In this document: positions 58,010-64,000 of the stretch, piece after piece
Position numbering within the stretch: position 1 is the stretch's first letter
How the letters are laid out: every line of letters begins with the position of its first letter
Source: Isoperla grammatica
Lineage: Eukaryota > Arthropoda > Insecta > Plecoptera > Perlodidae
NCBI GenBank assembly: GCA_945910005.1
Contig: OX246743.1
Span: forward strand, 3,298,122 to 3,362,121
Direction of reading: 5' to 3'
Length of the DNA stretch: 64,000 bases
Notes under the pieces: generated by a model
What the model was told of the DNA's origin: nothing
What the model saw: only the letters and a program-made list of their open reading frames with translations
Databases searched by the model: none
Translations under genes and position numbers: made by a program

Positions 58010-58386
58010 TGCGTGCGTGTGCGTGTGCGTGTGCGTGTGCGTGTGCGTGTGCGTGTGCGTGTGCGTGTGCGTGTGCGTGTGCGTGTGCGTGTGCGTGTGC
58101 GTGTGCGTGTGCGTGTGCGTGTGCGTGTGCGTGTGCGTGTGCGTGTGCGTGTGCGTGTGCGTGTGCGTGTGCGTGTGCGTGTGCGTGTGCGTGTGCGTGT
58201 GCGTGTGCGTGTGCGTGTGCGTGTGCGTGTGCGTGTGCGTGTGCGTGTGCGTGTGCGTGTGCGTGTGCGTGTGCGTGTGCGTGTGCGTGTGCGTGTGCGT
58301 GTGCGTGTGCGTGTGTGGGCGTGTGCGTGTGCGTGTGTGTGTGCGTGTGTGTGTGTGCGTGTGCGTGTGTGTGTGCGTGTGTGCGT
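58010..58386. repeat. GTGTGC hexamer array, about 60 copies
   Basis: Perfect from about 58018 to 58312, then degenerating into mixed GTGTGC/GTGTGTGT at the 3' edge. One-sided decay suggests polarity of expansion. Confidence 0.98.
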
Positions 58387-59281
58387 AGCTAAATATACAC
58401 TACATGAATAAACCGCGTTTTTTTTTTTTTTGACGAACCACCTTTTCTCGTTCTATAATTTTTTCGACTTTCTATACTTCTTTTCTAACTATCTTTTATA
58501 ATATTATATTATATCTCATATATTTTTACATTTATTCTTTGTTTTCTCAATTTAATTATTATGAGATATTTATGCTAATACTGTTAAGTTAAAATTATTC
58601 ATCATCATGTTTGTTTATATTATTTTATGTTATTTGTAAGATCCAGTTTTAAGTTATACTTTGCTATGAGTTGGCCGTAATGTCTTGTTTTTAGAGCTTA
58701 CTCTATTCTGACAATTCCGAATCGTTATTTACGAATGAAAATAAATAATACGTTAAATAGATAATAATAAATATTTTCTGTCTCTGGATGGATGAAGAAT
58801 AAATAAAGATTTATTTTCAAGGGGCTCGTAACGAATCCTTGCTACTTGAGCAGTTTCCTCGCTCCAGCCCCCCCCCCCCCTCCCCCCCCCCCCCCGTCCC
58901 ACACCACCAGCCTGTGCTAATCAAACCTGCACACGCCACTACTGATCGAAAGTATATAACAAAAGCATTTTTCACTACTATGTTAATTGTTATTTTAATT
59001 GAATCACATAAAGTTTCACAGATCAATTACTCTGAAGAATATGGACAAGTATAATAAAATATCAATCAAATACCGATTGTTATTTGACGTGAACAATAAA
59101 TTGCAAATTTAATGGCGTACAAATTGTTCGTGGTCTATTTGACTATCGTAATGCACGTGTTAGACACCAGTGGCGGATAAAGATGTGGAGTCTGAGGGTG
59201 ATCGCCCCCCCCCCCCCCCCCCCCCCCTCCTGATTCTCAGAACTGAGTACATCGACATTATGGTGGAAAGCCAACAGTTTA
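58387..59281. other. no gene; T-run and two poly-C tracts
   Basis: T-run at 58419-58431; poly-C at 58868-58895 (interrupted) and 59204-59227. A+T-rich sequence with AATAAATAATA-type words; no gene seen. Confidence 0.45.
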
Positions 59282-59610
59282 GCCGCGGTCGCTTAACCGG
59301 TTCCCATACGAACACCGAAGTTAAGCAACCTCGGGCTAGGTCAGGAGGTGGATGGGTGACCATTCTCCTTTGAAACACTAGTTACCGTTGATTAGAGCAG
59401 ATTGGAGGGTTCGAAAGCTTGTGTAAAACAGCTTCGTTCTTCTGGTCAACTGCTCGGCAGTCCAGGTTAGTGGAGGAACCTGTATGACTGGTCGCAGTTA
59501 CACGGTCCTTTTGGATGGGTTGTAAAGCCGATGGTCCCCTTGGTACTTTTCGACATGAGTGGGCTACGGGCCGATACCAGGCTTCCCCTCCTCCCTTCCT
59601 CATTATCTTT
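59282..59610 (+). mobile_element. 5S-rRNA-derived SINE (SINE3-like), copy 2
   Basis: GCCGCGGTCGCTTAACCGGT, then CCGAAGTTAAGCAACCTCGG, GCTAGGTCAGGAGGTGGATG, GGTGACC. The order and spacing match the 5S rRNA internal control region (GAAGCTAAGC, GGGTCGGGCCTGGTTAGTA, GGATGGGAGACC). The body after 59360 is shared with copy 1. This is better preserved than copy 1. Divergence from 5S rRNA shows it is not a 5S gene. Confidence 0.88.
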
Positions 59611-59887
59611 CAGCAATAATCACTCATCAGGCTAAAGAGGGCATTATGCCCTACACTGTTTTTAATTACAATCAAATTAAGGTGGAAGGATAGTCACGTT
59701 TTAACAACCGTGAAAAATAATAAAATTTAGTTATATTTTGAGAACAAATCAAGATATTGAAAAAGACACAAATAAGGAGAATTTGGTTGAAAAGTAAAGA
59801 CTAAAACATGGATTTATAATAATTGAGAGAGTGCAATCATTACGGTTGTTATTACGGAAACCAATTACTTATTAATTCAATAGTTGG

Positions 59888-60768
59888 CCTCCCAATGATA
59901 ACTATGGGGAGGCGCACAACAAACACACTGCAGCGCTGCGAGCGTTCCGGCCACTGATCTCCGCCTGCTAGAATCAACCGAAACCCCATCGAGGAGGCAG
60001 TGCACTACTTATTATTGTCAAATAGGGAAGTATCATCAAAAATAAATATTCCTCAAAGCATTTTAAAATGGAAGATCATTATCTAAAATTCGGGCGGTAT
60101 AATTTTTATATCTGAGAAGCGTATATTTCCAATTCTATTAGCATTTTAAGTTTGAACTTTGGAACTTCTTTATCCGTAATTGAAAAACGGCTCTTGACGT
60201 CATATCTCATGTAAACAACTGCCTCCTTGAAGTATTCTTAAAAAAATCAACGATATTAAGTTGGATATTTAACAATATCTAGGATGCAGTGACTTTACTA
60301 CAATGCCTTTTATACCACTGTTTTCTTCAGAAAATACATTTTGATACAGTATTTACCAAAACATGTTTAAAACAATGCCATTATTTAACATATTGTTGTT
60401 AATTAATGTTGAGCAGTGTTCATTTACTAACTAGAAATAAACGTTGGTTCAGTTAAAGTCTTATGAGAGCAATAATCTACTAAATGGTGGGATTTCAGTA
60501 CTATTTGTACGATATAAAATTATTGTCTACTGAGATATGACGTCAGAACCTTCTTATCACGAGCAAGATGGCGCAGATTCGTTTCTGAGCGTGCTTTGAC
60601 AGCAATATCTTTGACTTGCTGTTAAAGCGATGTTAATGCACCTTTCGAGCCGAAACCAATTAGTTCCCGTTTATTTTAACTTGAGGTAACCAGTCAGCAA
60701 ATACAAAAAATGTGTGAGACTTCCCTATTATCCAAAGATTCCAAAGAAGTCAAATAGTTTTGCAATGT
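59888..60768 (-). mobile_element. TIR element X, copy 3, split by a 701-bp insertion
   Basis: 59888-60024 and 60726-60768 together match copies 1 and 2 in reverse (GCGCTGCGAGCGTTCCGGCC, AGGAGGCAGTGCACTACTTA, then CCAAAGATTCCAAAGAAGTC, AAATAGTTTTGCAATG). The copy ends where the 104-bp array begins. Confidence 0.8.
60025..60725. mobile_element. 701-bp TIR element inserted in element X
   Basis: Short ends GGGAAGTATCA and, reversed, GGGAAGTCTCA, with TA on each side. Internal inverted words TGACGTCATATCTCA (about 60196) and TGAGATATGACGTCA (about 60532) each contain the CRE palindrome. The TA target suggests a Tc1/mariner-type relative. No coding capacity. Confidence 0.75.
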
Positions 60769-61660
60769 CTGAGGTGCTGACGGGTCCACATAAAGGAGAT
60801 CCTACCCTACACCGCTAACAACCACCTGTCAGCACGCGAGGAAGACAAGTAAGTGTTGTCATAGTTAGCTGACTGAGGTGCTGACGGGTCCACATAAAGG
60901 AGATCCTACTCTACACCGCTGACAACCACCTGTCAGCACGCGAGGAAGACAAGTAAGTGTTGTCATAGTTAGCTGACTGAGGTGCTGACGGGTCCACATA
61001 AAGGAGATCCTACCCTACACCGCTGACAACCACCTGTCAGCACGCGAGGAGGACAAGTAAGTGTTGTCATAGTTAGCTGACTGAGGTGCTGACGGGTCCA
61101 CATAAAGGAGATCCTACCCTACACCGCTAACAACCACCTGTCAGCACGCGAGGAGGACAAGTAAGTGTTGTCATAGTTAGCTGACTGAGGTGCTGACGGG
61201 TCCACATAAAGGAGATCCTACCCTACACCGCTAACAACCACCTGTCAGCACGCGAGGAGGACAAGTAAGTGTTGTCATAGTTAGCTGACTGAGGTGCTGA
61301 CGGGTCCACATAAAGGAGATCCTACCCTACACCGCTGACAACCACCTGTCAGCACGCGAGATGGACAAGTAAGTGTTGTCATAGTTAGCTGACTGAGGTG
61401 CTGACGGGTCCACATAAAGGAGATCCTACCCTACACCGCTAACAACCACCTGTCAGCACGCGAGGAGGACAAGTAAGTGTTGTCATAGTTAGCTGACTGA
61501 GGTGCTGACGGGTCCACATAAAGGAGATCCTACCCTACACCGCTGACAACCACCTGTCAGCACGCGAGGAGTACAAGTAAGTGTTGTCATAGTTAGCTGA
61601 CTGAGGTGCTGACGGGTCCACATAAAGGAGATCCTACCCTACACCGCTGACAACCACCTG
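60769..61660. repeat. 104-bp tandem repeat, about 8.5 copies
   Basis: CTGAGGTGCTGACGGGTCCA starts units at 60769, 60873 and so on. GGTGCTGAC and GTCAGCAC near the two ends of the first two-thirds of each unit can pair. Every unit has ACAAGTAAGTG, a donor-like splice word on the plus strand. Units differ mainly at GCTAACAAC/GCTGACAAC and GAGGAAGAC/GAGGAGGAC. The final copy is partial. Confidence 0.98.
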
Positions 61661-62867
61661 TGGGTGTAGTAGTCAAATGTGTTGCTGATTAAGAAGAAGA
61701 TAAGTGATTTTATGGATCATATGGGTATCCGTAGAAGTTTGGCAGGTTAGCAAACCGTGAGGACAAACTCGCGTTTCTTACATAATGCGATGTGAATGTT
61801 AACGACTACAACGTTTAACATAATAAAAACAAACACTACAGCTTTGCAGTGGAGTGAAAAGTAAGTACCACTTCATGTACTCTACTACGGTTGTTTTGCC
61901 AATGTTTTTATGTTCGACTATCGATAAAAAAAATCGTCAACTAATTGGATATCGATTCATTGAACAGTTCGTGATGATGATGATATTGATGGCGCATAAC
62001 AGCAAACATTTAGTGTCATCAATAAACCACCAATCGCAGACGTGGGTTCTCGTTCCTAACCGCACCCCCAATCGGGAGGCTAGGATTAAAAGTAAAGAGA
62101 ACATTGAGCTTTCGTGTTTAGGGTTTTAATTTGTTGGTAATGGATGTTCTAGTGAAGTGGATTACCATGTAGAATACAATAAAAACATTTCTAATTAATA
62201 TGTCGTATTGTTGTGACAGATGATTAAATGTGAGAAAGAAAAAATAAAAGTGTTTAATATTCGTTGACATACAGCTGGAGAGGAATTTCGAATTATTGTT
62301 GATTTACTATAAATATAGATAAGCTGTTTTCACAATGGCTTTGAAATTGAGTCATGTAGGTATTTCAGCCCTTCTTTTTGTCTGAGCAGATACAGTTAAA
62401 ATAAGCTCTCTTGCTATCCGTCCATTAAAATTAATTAGACCTTCCAATTTGAAAATAAGTCAATCATAAAACATTGTATTTAGATGGTTTACTCATTAAA
62501 GCTTCGAAAAGAATAACGATTTTGGTTGTACAATACAAAGTATTTTTATAAGAAAATATAACAAAATGTTGGTGAAAGAGCGTAATTATTAAAATTGACC
62601 AAATTAAATCAACTCTATTCATGTTTTTTTTTACTATGCTTGTGATTTATAAGCGGAACAGTATTTAATTAATGCCTTTATTTCCTGTGATCCTGAGCTA
62701 TTGTATGACGAGCAATACAAAATGTCCCAGCCAAATTATTCATCTTTTTTTCCTCACAAATTAATAATGCCAATGATCCTCAGCTAGACGCATAGTGTGC
62801 CTACTGTTTTCAGCGCTTTATGCAATAGAAAGCTTTCCTAGGTTAATTTTCAATAATGTATAGTAGG
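61661..62867. other. no gene recognised
   Basis: The plus frame 61854-62129 has no recognisable domain. The rest is A+T-rich. Confidence 0.45.
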
Positions 62868-63118
62868 AATACCCGTCATAGGGTGCACACCAGGTTTACC
62901 TGATGTGCCCCTCTTTAGGTGACTAACTAGGTTATTAGTGTGTTTGGATAGCTGGGAAGGAATATCTGCGGGTTATTAATTAGTATGCCTTAATTCGCTT
63001 TACGACTGAGGAAAACCTCGGAAAATCCTTCAGTCAGGACTACCAGTGGCCTGGATCGAACTGGCGACCTCCCGAATTAAAGTCTTGCCTCTTACCGCTG
63101 AGCCATCTCTATCGGTTC
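62868..63118 (-). mobile_element. tRNA-derived SINE family S1, minus-strand copy
   Basis: On the minus strand: GATAGAGATGGCTCAGCGGT (A box), B box AGTTCGATCC, TAGTCCTGACTGAAGGATTT, TCCGAGGTTTTCCTC, ATATTCCTTCCCAGC, TAGTCACCTAAAGAGG, TGTGCACCCTATGAC. Best preserved of the three S1 copies. Confidence 0.85.
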
Positions 63119-64000
63119 GCTTTCTTGAACGTCGGTTCAATTCCCGGATTGACCCGTCGAAAAGGCTGTGCATTGAGGGAGTTATTATTGGTATTAGCAA
63201 ATACCTTACAATTGTAGTGAGGTATTTGGTATTAGTATGGTCGTAATGGCGAACGCCCAAGATGTCAGCGCCCACTAAACGGCTCGTAAAATAGTCTATT
63301 CAATTGAATTTATTTAAATTTTCTCTCCCGGAGGCGAGGTGGTCGATTTAGGGCCACAAAACTGTCAGAAAGTTAGTTCCTTGCCCCATTTAAAAGTGAC
63401 GGTACGCCACTGTAATGAACAATAAATGTTATTTTACTGCGATATTTCATATCTGTTACACGTGTTTCAATTAAAAGTCAAATTAGCAGAACGTTCAAAC
63501 AATGCCTTGGTTACATAACTTATAGCTCAGCAGTAGGAATAATGTGAATATATACACGATGCATGGTCAGGTGCAGATATCTTTGCACTCACCTTCTTAC
63601 TGTGAACTTCTTCTAAGGTAAGTCACAAAATACTGGAACCTATAATAAAAAGTACATTCAATGAGAGTATTGGGAAATAACAGTAATGCGAAATACGAAT
63701 AACACATTAATTTAAATATAATATCTTATAAATACCAGTTTATAGTTCTGTAGGCCTATAAGGATTATAGCGGTCTGCACGGGTACGGGCCTTGATATGT
63801 TTACTACGACGGGCCCGGGCCTGGGCCTACATATCACTGAACGAGGAGGGATTTTTTTCTTTTGTGTTAATTTTGTAATTGCTAATTGCAATGAAAGAAA
63901 ATGATATTCTTTTACCAAAATTTCCGAAACTTAAAGCAAGCTATTAATTTTCCGAAATAGTATAAACTTCCGGTTCCAACATTTGTGTTGTAATTTTTCC
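63119..64000. other. no gene recognised
   Basis: The plus strand has a donor-like CTAAG|GTAAGTCAC near 63613 with only a weak pyrimidine tract. GGGCCCGGGCCTGGGCC near 63811 is a small palindromic GC patch with TAGGCCTATA close by (63751). No gene seen. Confidence 0.4.

Noticed and set aside
59282..59370. 5S rRNA gene
   Set aside because: Too diverged from 5S and continuous with a SINE body that recurs at 32228.

Overview
This window looks like non-coding genomic DNA from a eukaryote, most probably an animal. It is A+T-leaning outside its arrays. It is full of SINEs (tRNA-derived and 5S-rRNA-derived), short foldback or terminal-inverted-repeat (TIR) DNA transposons, and long minisatellites. 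The mix of 5S-derived SINE3-like elements, hAT and PIF/Harbinger-like MITEs and scattered TAGGCCTA-type words would fit a marine invertebrate such as an echinoderm or another deuterostome or lophotrochozoan. That assignment is inference and is not decisive. I found no convincing host protein-coding exon, no intact tRNA, no rRNA gene and no CRISPR array. The long open frames (over 110 codons) inside arrays exist because the repeat periods are multiples of three or lack stop codons.

Layout. 0-13 kb: a dispersed repeat family (1515-1985 and 9815-10400), tRNA-SINEs at 4699 and 7565, a 565-bp TIR element carrying a possible MADF-domain scrap (6998-7562), an 81-bp triplication (8540-8785), a TAA-flanked foldback (11901-12085) and a 345-bp palindrome (12576-12922). 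14-20 kb: a 21-bp minisatellite of about 63 copies, two neighbouring inverted-repeat elements (17868-18057, 18135-18796) and 550 bp of a perfect GTGTGC hexamer. 20-34 kb: microsatellites, a pre-miRNA-sized hairpin (22189-22264), 44-, 53-, 65- and 32-bp arrays, a tRNA-SINE and a 5S-SINE. 34-42 kb: several foldback elements, a hAT-like element nested inside a palindromic MITE (38541-40076) with a broken transposase N-terminus, and a 54-bp array. 43-54 kb: a 42/40-bp array with higher-order structure, a LINE ORF2 C-terminal scrap, near-perfect foldbacks, a 52-bp array, and a TIR element containing a 130-bp CTAGGCC-rich array. 54-64 kb: a TTAA-flanked TIR element, a second long hexamer array, a second 5S-SINE, a nested TIR element and a 104-bp array.

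The arrays add up to about 12 kb, roughly a fifth of the window. The most interesting non-repeat signal is on the minus strand. Three sites near 4016, 19488 and 57817 join a polypyrimidine-AG acceptor directly to GTAAG, and each is followed 33-37 nt later by another GT donor. That is the arrangement of recursive-splicing ratchet points, and it would suit a window lying inside one very long minus-strand intron. Two of the three sites are related to each other in sequence, so a transposon origin is the main alternative.
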